Origin: Lepus europaeus
Lineage: Eukaryota; Chordata; Mammalia; Lagomorpha; Leporidae
Direction of reading: 5' to 3'
NCBI RefSeq assembly: GCF_033115175.1
Contig: NC_084838.1
Location: 43,689,468 to 43,753,467 of the forward strand
Length of the DNA: 64,000 nucleotides
Under the pieces are notes generated by a model, which worked only from the letters and a program-made list of their open reading frames with translations, ran no database searches and was not told where the DNA came from. Below, piece by piece: positions 12,158 through 24,295 of the stretch. Position numbers and translations under genes: made by a program. Every line of letters begins with the position of its first letter. Within the stretch, counting starts at the first letter, position 1.

Positions 12158-13198
12158 TTAATTCACACAGCATAATGTTTTCCAGATTCCTAATCTTGTT
12201 GCAAATGACTGGATTTCATTGTTTTTTACTGCTGTACAGTATTCTATAGAGTATATATCCCATAATTTCTTTATCCAGTCTACTGTTGATAGGCATTTGT
12301 GTTGATTCCAGGTCTTAGCGATTGTGAATTGAGCTGCAATGAACATTAATGTGCAGACAGGTTTTTTGTTTGCCAATTTAATTTCCTTTGGGTAAATTCC
12401 AAGGAGTGGGATGGCTGGGTTGTATGGTAGGGTTATATTCAGGTTTCTGAGGAATCTCCAGACTGACTTCCATAGTGGCTTAACCAGTTTGCATTCCCAC
12501 CTACAGTGGGTTAGTGTCCCTTTTCCCCCACATCCTCTCCAGCATCTATTGTTGGTAGATTTCTGAATGTGAGCCATTCTCACCGGGGTGAGGTGAAACC
12601 TCATTGTGGTTTTGATTTGCATTTCCCTGAATGGCTAGTGATCCTTAACATTTTTTCATGTGTCAATTGGCCATTTGGATTTCCTCTTTTGAATAACATC
12701 TATTTAGGTCCTTGGCCCATCTCTAAAGTGTGTTGTTTTGTTGTTGTGGACTTTCTTGATTTCTTTGTAGATTCTGGTTATTAATCCTTTATCAGTTGCA
12801 TAGTTTGCAAATATTTTTCCCATTCTGTTGGTTGCCTCTTCACGTCATAGATATAGAACTATATACATGTATATATATATATATATAGATAGATAGATAG
12901 ATAGATACAGATATAGATCTATAATCCATGTTGAGTGGATTTTTGTGTCATGTGTAAGGTCGGGGTCTTGCTTCATTCTTCTGCATGTGGAAATCCAGTT
13001 TTCCCTGCACTGTTTGTTGAATATACTGTCCTTGCTCCAGGAATTGGTTTTAGACACTTGATCAAATATAAGTTGGCTTTAGATGTTTGGATTGATTTCT
13101 GGTGTTTTTATTCTGTTCCATAGGTCTACCAATCTGCTTCTGTACCAGTACCATGCTGTTTTGATTATAACTGCCCTGTAGTGTGTCCTGAAATATTG
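12158..13198 (-). pseudogene. L1 ORF2 C-terminal fragment (antisense), 5'-truncated
   Basis: The minus-strand frame 12622-12158 encodes 154 residues of the ORF2p C-terminal domain. It includes the cysteine-rich segment [14 protein letters not shown] followed by THC and CKL, then [20 protein letters not shown] and TIAKTWNQ. Upstream, the reading frame is broken by indels and by a (TA)n/(GATA)n expansion at 12867-12905. The copy stops near 13198, well inside ORF2, as expected for 5' truncation. It was mobilised as part of the L1 whose 3'UTR lies at 10655-12157. No convincing target-site duplication was found. Confidence 0.9.
12867..12905. repeat. (TA)n/(GATA)n microsatellite inside L1 ORF2
   Basis: About ten TA units followed by about five GATA units. 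It interrupts the antisense ORF2 frame, which reads as a run of I/Y/L codons there. Confidence 0.9.
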
Positions 13199-16100
13199 GC
13201 TTTTGATAAAGGCATCGCATGCTCTGACAAAGATGTTGGAAGTTGGATGTGTTTAATCATTAATTAAAAGCTCCACGTGCCAGTGAGAAGAGGTCAGATT
13301 GTTCCTACACCTATAATGAAGGAAAATTATGTCAGGTCCAGAATTTAACCCTAAGTGTAGAAGAACTCTAAGTTTGTTGCATTCTCCCCTCAAGGCAGGT
13401 CTGTACTAGGGTAGTATCCCAATAAGAAAGAAAGTAATCCTATGAGGTAAGGCCATATAGACTTGTGTCCTTAAAATTTTTTAAAATCTAGATTCCTCTG
13501 AACTCTGCGATTGCAGAACTGATTCATTGCTTCTTGGTAAGGCCACCACTCTTTCCAGCTTGAGGTCTGTTGCACACATGGCAACATGAACTTAACAAAA
13601 TCTGTCTCTGTCTCTTCTCCTGACCGGTGTGACAAGAACTGGTGGTTTCTCCTTGTAATTGTATCATAAGAAACTTTTGAGAACACATGACCTTCAAGAT
13701 AATTGAGAATCTGGATAAGGATGATGAAATGTAACCTTTTTGTAGGGATTATTTATCAAGTAAAGGGTAACCAGGATCATTGAGATACAGTTGCATCTTA
13801 GAATGGGAGCTGATCATGTTGTCATGAGGGACCCCTAATTGAATGGCTCCTCTGGGCTGAGGTAGTCGATTTCTACTCTGGCCTATCTTTCATGACCATC
13901 ATTGCTCTGAATGCAGAGGAATTCGTCTGTCAGACTCCTGTGCTCAGGAATCATGAGATCACTAATATACTTCTCTCAATCACACATTGTGTTACTTCAA
14001 ACCTCTTTAAATCTTTTATTGTAATAAACAGATTTATTACAAATCATAGTGCTTCAACTAAAGTTTTATCAAGGTGGCCATTTTAGTGTCTCAATTCAGA
14101 AATAATTTAGGCTAATATTCTGAAGTCTTTTCTGTCATATGACTCCTTTGATAATTTAATTCAAGTTAGGAAATATTTTCATTGGAAATTTAAAATGTAT
14201 GTATATACAGATGTTTATAAACATTATATATATATTTATATATATGTATGAAATACATCACCAAAATTTTATATGGATGGCAAGTAAGAATGCATCATTT
14301 CAGGTGACTTTGTTTTTCATATTTTAATTTACTATTTTTAAAATGTTATGAACAATGACTATATATTTTTGGACTGCAGCATGGCATTTTAATGCTGATA
14401 TATAATGTGTACTGATCAAATCAGGGTAGTCAGCATTTCGCCTTCTTTGACATAATTTTGTGATTGGAGACTTGAAACTTTTTCCTCTGTTCATACAATA
14501 TAGACAAGGTGATTGTGAATAGTCTCCCCACTATGCTGTATAACACTATGACCTTATTCCTGCCATCTAACTCTAACTTTGCAGTTTGAATAATGGTTAC
14601 CAAATTAGAATGACTTACTTTGAACATATTTTATATCTTAAAATCATATTTGATCTTGCAAAATTTTATTTATAGAGTATTGAATATATACTCGACTAGG
14701 CATGTATGGATTCAGGTTAATATTGCTTTGTTTGGAGGAAGAATTTCAGATGTAGATTTTATTCCTATGATACTAAAGAGGTGATAATGTCATTGTACTG
14801 CTATCAAAAAAGGATGATGTAGCTAAGTAGACAATAAGAGGATATGCTTACTATAATTTTCCATAAAGGTAAGATGTTTGACTTAAGGTCCACTTCACAC
14901 ATAATAGTTTTATATCTGAACAAAGGTTAATAAAAGAGAGAATAAAATGAGGTATGATGAGAATTTTTAGTCATTTGTTGAAAATTACTTGTCACACTGA
15001 ATATCAGTTTCTTGATTTTATTAAGACCCCCCAAAGCACTACAGTTCATTAATTTTTGCCTTGAAAATATACTTATTGCTGTGAAATTTTTGTTGTAAAG
15101 ACATTTTATAATAGAACTTGACCCATATCATTATAAGATGTCTTTATTTTAATAATTTAACAAACATTGGATTCCTGGTGTGAAATGAGCCAATTAAAGT
15201 CCTTTTAAAAATGCATGCTTCTCTAGGTTACTATCAATTTTAAATAAGAACAGTATATGATATGCTGCATCTTAGCTTTTCTATTTCAAAATATAGTTGA
15301 TCTCACCACAATTATAGTTCTCATCACATTTCCCAATTGAATTGGCATTTACGTCTTCTGTGATCCTCCTTTCCATCTTGGTTTGCCAAAGACATAAGAA
15401 GTCATGCTGAAGAATTCCATCTTCGAGTCAATTTAAGAAGCTTTTTTTCCTTCTTTTTTATTGCAAAACTAGAGAAGCATCAAATTCACTAAAATAAATA
15501 ATAATTTTTAATTTAATGTAAATAATATTTGAAGAAGATTCCAATTTTAATATGTTTCAAAGACTGACACTGAAGATGGAAATGAAAACATCCTAAAAAA
15601 CTGGGAGAACAGGCATCCTAAAGGTAAAAAAATCAATTAATAAGCCTACCTCCATAATCAAACTTTGCTCCTGGAATACATATGAGAAGCTCGAGTAGGG
15701 CAATGCAAGTATGACCACTACTTGCCTTTGATATCTTGCCTCATCTCTGGAGCTTTCAAAGCTTATGTGCTAAATTTAAGTCTAGATACTTAATTGTATC
15801 ACTTGTACCCATATAATATATTAGGAGAGAAACAGGATGGATATCAAGATAATTAAGCCTAGACAGGATCTTTTCTGGTTCTGCTTTCTACCTGGAGCTT
15901 CCAGGAAAGAAAGAACTCTATCATACTAAATGGCCCAGGAGGCAAATTTAGCATAGTTTAATTTGACTATTGAATGCTCACAATCAAAATATCACCCTGT
16001 TTTTCCTTTGTTGTTGTTGATGATGATGATGACTATGAGGTCAAGTTCTGCAATGTTTGAATAAAGGAAGTACAGAAGTTTTCTAAAATTAGAAGGTCCA

Positions 16101-17379
16101 TGTAATTCAATGTGAAGATACTGGAAAGGGTGAACAGAAAGGTCCTGTGTAGCTAATGGTCTAATGGTTTGAGATGTGCAGGTAATGGAGGTATACTTTG
16201 CAATTATGCACGTATTATATGTCAGTATGTACAAAGGGACCCACAGCTTTAGAAAGACACTACTTGGCCTCTGGTTTAATTCTTAATGAAACAATGTTTA
16301 TGTGTTGAGAAGCAGCTGGGGTTCAAAGGATTTATTTGTAAATATCAAAAGTGCATTTTTAATACTTTTGAGTATTTGAAGTTCTGCTGTGTTATTCTCT
16401 GACAGTCATAAAAGAACATTTAAACAGTGGTAAGGAGAGACAGAGCTATTTATTCCCCTTCACTGTGGCTCACAGCAAAGCCACAGAACTGCAGTGTTTG
16501 CAGGGTTGGCAGGGAATCATTTAGCAGAAGTTATATGCAAGAAGCAAAATAACAGGTGTCGGTTAGAAGGTCTGGTCAGCAGAAAGGTCAGAGTCAGAAG
16601 ATGTTGCCTACGGAACTAACATTACTGAGCATGAAGAGTAAGACTTCATTGACTGAGATGAATTATGGAGAAATTGCAAAGTACCTAGCAGAAATACCTC
16701 TATTTTTTCAAGAACCACAGTATTCAGTGGAAGTAATACAGGTGACCAGCAGTGGTGGTAATGAGAGCTAGGGAATGTGTTGGCATGTGACAATCAGAAC
16801 AAGCAGAGGTCAAATGAGGAAGAAAATTACTACAAGGAGAACATGCAAAAATGTCACTAAAGATTCTATGGTGTACTTGACTAGAAATTAGGAGAAAGTG
16901 AAAAACTTCCTTTGGCAGAAGATCCACGATATGTTCACTCCAGCTCTTCCCTAAGTGCTATTCCCTTTCTCAGCGGCATCCTTCTATACTGAAGTAAAAC
17001 AATGTCTCCATTGTTATTTTTCAACTGACCTGGATACTTTATGTAGATTCGGCACACACACACACACACACAAAAAAACCTTTCAAATTAAAAAAAAAGA
17101 TCAACTGGAAGATTACGCTGAAGATTGTGTCAAAAACCATCTATGTATCTTATTGAAAGTTATCTGCTTCTTATTTTTGAGAATATTTAGATTTTACTTA
17201 TAGCAAAGAAGATGATAGCAATGTGGAAACAATAGGAAAATTAAGTGCTAGCTTTGAATAGTTAGTGTATGGAATTTTTCAACACTTGAAATAAGTATGT
17301 TTTATTTTTTATCAGGCATTTAAATCATTAGAAAACATTGAGTTTCTGTACAATTTAAACTAAAATCTATCAACGATCA
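13199..17379. other. Unassigned sequence, CSINE-free
   Basis: Over 4 kb with no recognisable CSINE or L1. Short frames at 13471-13686 (minus, 71 codons), 13892-14086 (plus) and 16556-16771 (plus, 71 codons) have no family resemblance I can defend. AT-rich simple stretches occur near 14222-14245, a short GAT run at 16017-16030 and (CA)n at 17056-17071. Confidence 0.4.
17056..17071. repeat. Short (CA)n
   Basis: About eight CA units followed directly by an A run; a minor microsatellite. Confidence 0.85.
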
Positions 17380-17460
17380 TCAATAGGATAGTCATATTTT
17401 ATATTTGAGAAAACATACATTCAAAGACATTAATTCACTTGAAAAATTAAGAAATATACA
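17380..17460 (+). mobile_element. Possible MIR fragment
   Basis: The stretch reading as tattttatatttgagaaaac followed by attcaaagaca and ttaattcacttg resembles the conserved core of a MIR SINE. It is short and diverged. Confidence 0.3.
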
Positions 17461-18217
17461 AATGAAAATGTAATAAACACATATTTCATATGTACAGTCA
17501 TGTCATTTTGACAGGGGAGCATTTTGAGAAATTGATTGTTAGGAGATTCCATTGTTGAGTGAATATGATGGAGTAACTACAATGTCCCTCGGTGATATAA
17601 TATTATGGAACCAAAATTTTATGTGCCATCTGTTATTGACTGAAATGTCGTATATAACTGTATATATATTTAAATTTGGAAATTTCTCATAATTGCCTCA
17701 ATTTTCCATTTTGATAGTAAAAATCTAGTTTTTCCCAGTGAGCACATGACACTACCTTTTCATTAGCTCTCCATTTAATCTGAACTTAGCTAACACATGC
17801 TAAGTACCAAAGATCAGAAAAGAGTTTCATGTGAATTATTCATTAGATTGAGTGGAAGACACATTCCAGTTCTGAAACAGTGCTTTTCTTACCTAATACA
17901 CAATTTCATTGCAACTGTTCTCCAAAACAGGCATTTGTTGAATCAGATCCTAGCCAGTTTTATTAAATAGCATATATTTAATATATATGAGAGGTCAATA
18001 AATCATGTCCTCAATTCAAGGTATATGTCCTTTATTTCAACCACTCAGAAAAGGGGCCTTTTTCTTATTTTTAAAATAAAAACTCATTAAAAAAATCTAC
18101 TACCCTACAATATACTCTGTACACTTTGAATTTTAATCTTGTCTTAAAGTACTTGCTTCATTACCCAGCACAGCCTTGTCTAATCTTATTGCCATTGATA
18201 TTTGGGGCTCAATAATT
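17461..18217. other. Unassigned AT-rich sequence
   Basis: No repeat family or coding region recognised up to the CSINE at 18218. Confidence 0.4.
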
Positions 18218-18515
18218 CTTTTTTTTAATAATTTTTAAAATTTATTTAAGAGGCAGTTACAGAGAGGGAGAGACAGAGAAAAAGCTCGTATATCCACTGA
18301 TTTATTCCCCAGATGGCCTCAATGGCTGGAGCTGGGCCAATCCAAAGTCAAGAGCCAAGAGCTTCTTCCAGATCTCCCATGTGGGTGCAGGGGCCCAAGC
18401 TCTTGGGCCATCTTCTATTGCTTTCCCAGGCCACAGCAGATAGCTGGATCAGAAGAGGAGCACTAGGAAATGAACCAGCACCCTTATGGGATGCCAGAGC
18501 AACAGCGCTGGCCCC
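18218..18515 (-). mobile_element. CSINE, antisense
   Basis: T-rich tail at the left, GA-rich tract, then the body in reverse complement: 'gctgggccaatccaaag', 'cccatgtgggtgcaggggcc', 'ggccacagcag'. It ends with 'gcgctggccccc', the reverse complement of the SINE head. Essentially full length. Confidence 0.92.
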
Positions 18516-19019
18516 CAGATGATTCTTAATTATGGGTGTCCTTCCTGTGCATTATATACAAGTCCTCTACCTTCTAGGTCCCAGAAGTTTCTGCCCTCTT
18601 CCACAACTATGAAAAAAATGTCTCCAGAAATTGTCTCATGTCGTCTGGCTGAGCAATCTCTCCCTTCTGTTTGTGAGAACCAATATAGCACTTATATGAT
18701 AATATTGCATTTTTCTGCATGTCTAACTCAATAGATGCATTTTTTTGTTTCTGTGTTATTAACTGTATTTTATTTTTAATCTAAAAGCTATCATTATGAT
18801 TTTAAAATGGACACAATGTATTACAAATCTGAATGTTGTTATATTTGTATTTTCTTGTTCAGGAATTATATCATTAAGTTTTATTCATTGTAAAATGAAA
18901 AACATGCTATTGTCTGTAATTCATAAAATATTTGACAACTGTTTGAGAAATAACACATTGTTACATACATTTAGTCACAGAAAATATTTGTTAAATGTCA
19001 GCTATACAAAAGAGAATGT
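18516..19019. other. Unassigned sequence between two CSINEs
   Basis: About 500 bp of AT-rich DNA with overlapping short plus frames (18486-18734, 18796-19041) that show no family signature. The second runs into the next SINE. Confidence 0.4.
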
Positions 19020-19342
19020 GGCCGGCGCTGTGGCTCAATAGGCTAATCCTCCACCTTGCAGCGCCGGCACACTGGGTTCTAGTCCTGGTCAAGGTGTCGG
19101 ATTCTGTCCCGACTGCCCCTCTTCCAGGCCAGCTCTCTGCTGTGGTCAGGGAGTGCAGTGGAGGATGGCCCAAGTGCTTGGGCCCTGCACCCCATGGGAG
19201 ACCAGGAGAAGCACCTGGCTCCTGGCTTCGGATCAGTGCGGTGTGCCAGCCATTGCAGAGTGAACCAACGGCAAAGGAAGACCTTTCTCTCTGTCTCTCT
19301 CTCTCTCTCTCACTGTCCACTCTGCCTGCCAAAAAAAAAAAA
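19020..19342 (+). mobile_element. CSINE, young-type copy, sense
   Basis: Full length: GGCCGGCGCTGTGGCTCAAT head, body, CT tract at 19285-19312 and an A tail ending near 19342. Flanks 'aaaagagaatg' and 'aaaagatagaatg' form an imperfect target-site duplication. Confidence 0.93.
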
Positions 19343-19754
19343 GATAGAATGCTAGGTTCTTAAAATCAAAGACCAATGTGGTTTATTTCTTAATGAAGAT
19401 TATGTAATGAGAAATTTTAAATAATTGCATGTGTAAGATACAATGTGAAATTAACATTAACTACAACTAATCAAGTGTTCCAAGGAAGCATTCTCAAAGA
19501 ATTACCAATTAACATGAGGTTTAATAAACATGAGAAATGTGCAATCAAAGGATTTGAGCCTCTCTGAGGTGGGAGAGGCCATGCAAGAAGATGGTGCTGA
19601 TGCTCATGCTGACGCTGATGTTGAAGCGAGTTGGTGGTTATTAAATTTGTGCTGAGAAATTTCCCAAGCACTTTCACTGGCCTTAGATTTAATTTTTATG
19701 CTTTCTAATTAATGCCTCTAATTAGATCTAATAATTCAACATCTGTGAAGTAAT
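19343..19754. other. Unassigned sequence
   Basis: About 400 bp with nothing recognisable. It includes a short run of ATGCT/GACGCTGATG-like near repeats at 19590-19625. Confidence 0.35.
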
Positions 19755-19880
19755 TTTTTGTTACTATCATTTTACAAATACAGATAGCATAGTATAGGGA
19801 GGGAAATAATTTGCAAAAATGTAATGCAGTCAAACTTGCTTAGTTAAACATGAATTACAAATCTAAGATTCTTCTATGAG
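19755..19880 (+). mobile_element. Possible MIR fragment
   Basis: Reads as tatcattttacaaatacag, then an aggga(g)ggaaataatttgc block, then 'cagtcaaacttgc'. The order matches the conserved MIR core in a diverged form. Confidence 0.45.
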
Positions 19881-20013
19881 GATCTTTAACTGATACACTA
19901 TATGCTATCAAATAATTTTATTAAAAATGCTAATAATTTCTGGAACAAATAAGATGATTGTTAGGAGCAGAGCAAAGTATACGAGATAAAGACAAAGTTC
20001 AAAATAGACTTGC

Positions 20014-20261
20014 TGGGAGCCCACACAGTGGCTTAGCAGGTGAAGCAGCTGCCTGCAGTGCTGGCATTCCATGTGGGCACCTGTTAGAGTCCCGGCTGCT
20101 CCACTTTCGGTCCAGCTCTCTGTTGTGGCCTGGGAAAACAATAAAGAACCACAGTATTCAGTGCACCCATGTGGGAGATCCGGAGGAAGCTCCTGGCTCC
20201 TGGCTTTGGATTGGCCCAGTGCTGGCTTTTGCGGCCTTCTGGGGAGTGAACCAGTGGATGG

Positions 20262-20293
<32 letters not shown>

Positions 20294-20342
20294 CCTCTCC
20301 TTCTCTCTCTGTGATTCTGACTTTCAAATAAAAAAAAAAAAA
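20014..20342 (+). mobile_element. CSINE, sense
   Basis: Head around 20014 (gcccacacagtggcttagc), body with 'cccatgtgggag' type segments, a long CT tract (20268-20310) and an A tail to 20342. It belongs to the subfamily with a GCAGC(T)GCCTGCAGTGC-like left arm, which differs from the CGGATTCTGTCC type at 19020. A small internal duplication-like insert (20137-20160) is present. Confidence 0.9.
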
Positions 20343-20366
20343 CTGAATTTAAAGAACAGCTTTGTT

Positions 20367-20681
20367 GGGGCCAGCACTATGCGTAGTGGTCTAAGCCTCC
20401 ATCTGCAGCACCAGCATCCCACATGGGAGCCAGTTTGTGTCCTGGTAGTTCCTTTTCTGATCCAGCTCTCTTCTATGGCATGGGAAGGCAATGGAAGGTG
20501 GCTCAAGTCCTTGGGCTCTTGCATCCACATGAGAGAGTGGGAAGAAGCTCCTGGCTCCTGGCTTAGGATCTGTCCAGCTGTGGCCATTGCAGCCATTTGG
20601 GGAGTGAACCAGCAGATAGAAGACCTTACTTTCTGTCTCTGTAACTCTATCTCTCTAGTAAATAAATAAATCTTGTAAAAA
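20367..20681 (+). mobile_element. CSINE, sense
   Basis: GGGGCCAGCACTATG head, complete body, short CT tract and an AAATAAATAAATC tail. Flanks 'agctttgttg' and 'agccttgcaag' suggest a diverged target-site duplication. It follows the previous copy by only about 25 bp. Confidence 0.9.
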
Positions 20682-20995
20682 TAGCCTTGCAAGGTGATCT
20701 AACGAGAGACCAGATCATGAAAAGCTGCATTAGAGAGACTGGACAGTATCTCAAAATCAAAAGACAACTAAAACCACGTTTTAATACAAAAGAGCAACAG
20801 AATGGGTTAATATTTTTGAAGGTCCACGTTGAAGAAAGGAGAAATGATTGTAGAGGTCTGGTAAATTAATGTGCATTAAAATAACCTTAATTGGCTTGAG
20901 GCTGCCTTGCCACTTGAATTCTGACAAATTGAGCTACAATTTAACTTAGTAGGTGAAAGCCCATTTAGGAATACAGTAAACTCTTGAAAAAGTAA
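20682..20995. other. Unassigned sequence
   Basis: A 60-codon plus frame (20687-20869) is present, but I recognise no protein family; it begins just after a SINE tail. Confidence 0.35.
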
Positions 20996-21185
20996 CCGTG
21001 TCTCATTCAATTACAGCAGCTGAGCTTCGGTCAACTGCTCATGCAAATAAGGAGAAACCCTAAGTTGTAACCGATTAACTTGCTTCTGTACTGCACACCC
21101 AGGGTACGTCCATGCATAGTACCTGACCAGATCACAGGCTGGGGTCCCTACAATTTGTTCTGATTCTGGGAGCCACCTAATTCAT
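20996..21185 (+). mobile_element. Possible retroviral LTR fragment
   Basis: A GC-richer patch holds an ATGCAAAT octamer (21041-21048), a 'taaccgattaacttgcttctg' type segment and then 'ggggtccctacaatttg' and 'gattctgggagccacc'. This sequence style is common in gammaretrovirus-like LTRs. No terminal TG/CA ends or target-site duplication were found. Confidence 0.3.
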
Positions 21186-22247
21186 GAATTGTTCATTGCT
21201 CCTTTAAACTTATTAAAATGTAACTTGTCTACAATATTCTTCTTTTAAGAGAAGGAAAACACAGATCTAGGTAAGAGATGAATGTGACATGTTGGAATGA
21301 GCGAAATGCATTGGGAGAAATTTTGAAAACACAAAATTTAGTTTGAGAATTGAGTTGGTGTGTATTGCATATTGATTTTCCCAAGAAGGAAGGCTTTGAT
21401 ATGACAAGAAGCATTTACAAAAGTAATTAGGCAGTCCCTCTGAGAATAAATAACAACAGCAAGATCCTAGGAGAAAGTAGTATTGGGCAGACGGTGAAGT
21501 TTGACTGCAATGTTGCATCAAGGAAGGATTTAGCTGTGACTGAACTGGTCACTCAGAGTTTTCCTGGGCTGGACTGAAATGACCTGGTCTTTCTGTTTCT
21601 ACACGGAGTAGTCACTGGGTCAGGGCTGTCCCTTTCCAATGGGAGGGAGCCTGAGCTTCTGGAGGTCTCTTCAACTGGGAGCAACCTGTGAACAGAGCTG
21701 ACAGATAAAGCCTGTGAGCTGGTAGCACTTCTAATAGCTACGTCTTTCAGCTCCAAAGAGCTATCTGTATATATGTATCTGGATAGAAATACACACACAT
21801 ATATGTATATAATATATAATTACATCTACAATTATCTGGGTAGCACATTACATTGTCCTGAATGGAAGGCTCTCTGCAAATTCTGGGAGGTTATGGTAAA
21901 GAGGTGTTCAATGTTATGTCCAAGTAAATGGAACCAGCAAGAGATTGGCCTTTCTATGTGCTCAGATAATCATCAAGAATGGTTAGATACATGAAGAAAG
22001 ATGACTAATTCAGTTTTGGGCAGGTATGAAACAAAGGTACCTAGACATATCTAAAGAAAAAACTCCAGTAGCTACTTAGATACATAGGTCTGAAGTTTAA
22101 AAAAAGCAGTATGATGATGATTTGAAATTCATCTATATGCAGGTATAAATGGTTACATAGAATGAATGAAATGTCTCCAGGGATATGTAGAGGGAGAAGG
22201 ATAAGTTCAAAAATTGCATGCCTAGTATTATTTTACTTAGTGTTAAT
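21186..22247. other. Unassigned sequence
   Basis: About 1 kb. A GC-richer stretch at 21540-21700 and short minus frames (21229-21414, 21267-21521, 21553-21798) have no recognisable products. A short TATATG-rich stretch occurs near 21795-21815. Confidence 0.4.
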
Positions 22248-22590
22248 TAATTTAAAATAATTTATTTGTTTTCATTTTTATTTGCAAGGGCAAGAGAAAG
22301 AGAAGGGGTGGGGGCAAAAGATCTTTCATTTGTTGGTGCATTCCCTCAAAGGCCTGCAACAGTTGGTCTAGGGTCAGGCCACAGCTACAAGTTGAAACTC
22401 AGTCCAGGTCTCCTACATGGCTGGAGGGACTCGGTTACTTGAATTATCACCTGTTGCTCCCCAGGGTGTGTCTATTTCCAGCCAGCAGCTGGAATTGAAA
22501 AAGAGCCAGGGCTTGAAAAGAGGCACTCAAATAGGGTATTTGGGCATCACAAGTGTCATCTAAAATGTCACACCCGATGCCCACTCTGCG
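22248..22590 (-). mobile_element. CSINE, old copy, antisense
   Basis: T-rich left end, 'gggcaagagaaagagaagggg' tract, then diverged body segments ('caggccacagctacaag', 'ccagggtgtg'). Full length but much mutated. Confidence 0.65.
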
Positions 22591-22720
22591 TTAAATACTT
22601 TTAAGTCAGGGCATTATTTAAAATCGTGTCTTCATTTTATTCACACGTTTTATTCATAGTCAATTATAGAAATATTTACCCAAAATATAAAATTCCTTAA
22701 GAAAGACTAGATAGTAAGTA

Positions 22721-22902
22721 TTCTTCCAAGTCTCCCACTTGGATGCAGGGGCCCAAGGACTTGAGCCATCTGCCACTGTTTTTCTGGCTGTATTAAAAGG
22801 AAGCTGGATTAAAGTGGAACAGCCAGGACTTTAACAGGCACGTATATGGGATCCTGGTGTTGCAGGTGGTGGCTTAACACACTAGTACAAAACGCTGTCC
22901 CC
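22721..22902 (-). mobile_element. CSINE fragment, antisense, lacking its 3' half
   Basis: Begins abruptly inside the body at 'cttccaagtctcccac' and continues through 'gatgcaggggcccaagg' to the head complement 'acgctgtcccc'. The GA tract and T-rich tail are missing, so the copy was cut after insertion or joined by deletion. Confidence 0.8.
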
Positions 22903-23504
22903 ACTCTGTTTATTTTTAAATATTATTCTTACCTTTGGGCAATGAGTGTTTCATATTTTAAAATATGGTTTCTGTGGAAATCTCTTAATACATTTAAAGA
23001 TGTTTTGTGTATTCATTTTAAATAGATTTGTGTTGGCCCTACACAGTGATATTTCTTTTAAAGCTTACTAGCCTTAAAATCAGGTCAGTAATTTTCTTAA
23101 TCAAGAGAGACACTATCATTGAAATTAAAATGGTTTCTTGCTGAATTAAGCAAATTGCCACTACAGGCTGAAAATACATATCAAACTTTATTGTTCAGTA
23201 ATAACCTGAAGGCTGCATGACACATCATAAGGGGCAAATTTCTCAGGAGTTCTTAACCAAATAGAAGATACAGAGAGAAGCAAAAGTTATAATTCAAGAT
23301 GAGAGCATAATGATTTAAAATATACCTTTCCACCAAAAAAGTTCCAAAAACCCACTCTAAAACACACAAACCCTTGGTAATGTAGAAAAGGAAGGACATA
23401 AAGTCCATGTAAAGACAAATAATGTAGATCCTCTGAAAGTAATCTGGTGTTTCTCTTGTGCCGATTTTAGAATCTTTCCTTTGTGTTTTATTTGACAAGT
23501 TTGA
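22903..23504. other. Unassigned sequence
   Basis: About 600 bp of AT-rich DNA; an 81-codon minus frame (23253-23498) shows no family signature. Confidence 0.35.
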
Positions 23505-24215
23505 CTACAGTGTGTTGTGGTGAAGATCTTTTCTGGTCATGTCTATCAGGAGTTCTATGTACTTCCTCTACTTGGACATCCCTTTCTTTCTCCAAATTAG
23601 AGTAGTTTTCTTTTTTTTTTTTTTTTCCCACTAAAAAAGCCTTGTGATCCGTTCTATCTTTCCACTCCTTCAGGAACTCCTAAGACCCATATGTTGGGTT
23701 GTTTGATAGTATCCCATGGATCACAACAGTGTATTTTTTGTTTTCTAATTTCTTCTTCTTTTTGATCTGCAAAATTTCCAGAAAACTGTTTTCTAACTCA
23801 AATAATTCTTCTTCTGTCTCACTGATTTGGTTGTTAAGGCTGTCCACCACAATTTTTATTTGTTCTATTGAATTCTTCATTTTTAATATTTCATTTGATT
23901 TCTCTTTAAAATATAAATTTCATGAAAAAAATTTTTTTCATGTCATGTAGAGATTTCTTTAGTCCTGGCTCCAAGCCATACTCATGCCAGGCTCTTCCCA
24001 CAGCTTTATCGCTGGTGGTTTAGGCTGCTGCAGTCTGGTCTCACCTCACTCTCCAGTGCTGGTGCTGAGGCTCTTGGCTGCTGGGGTCCGGAGCTGTGCT
24101 TGTGCACACCCTCCCCGTAGGTCCACAGTGTCGCTAATTTACGTGGAGTTTCCTCTGCCGTTTTCTCTAACTTTTCCCTGAGATTGCACTCTCTCCAAGT
24201 TGTTTTATTTATTCT
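23505..24215 (-). pseudogene. Old L1 ORF1 and 5' region fragment (antisense)
   Basis: Minus frame 23880-23680 reads MKNSIEQIKIVVDSLNNQI, then SETEEELFELENS. This heptad-patterned stretch resembles the coiled-coil segment of L1 ORF1p. The left part (23515-23700) matches the antisense of the adjoining L1 region. The right part (23960-24130) is GC-richer, as expected of an L1 5'UTR. It is closed by stops and stands alone without ORF2. Confidence 0.6.
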
Positions 24216-24295
24216 AAAGAATTTATTCTTTAATGGAACATTTCTAGAAACCACATGAGTGTGTGTCTGGGGGGGGGGGGGAGGGAATCATGTAT

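Noticed and set aside
13471-13686. 71-codon minus-strand frame, considered as a gene fragment
   Set aside because: No family recognised, no retrocopy signs (tail, target-site duplication) and no splice sites framing it convincingly.
16017-16030. GAT repeat considered as coding for an Asp-rich segment
   Set aside because: Only four to five units, closed by stops, no surrounding gene.
24269-24282. G run and C runs (30067-30078, 36201-36210) considered as quadruplex sites
   Set aside because: These are single homopolymer runs, not four spaced G tracts, and may be length errors.
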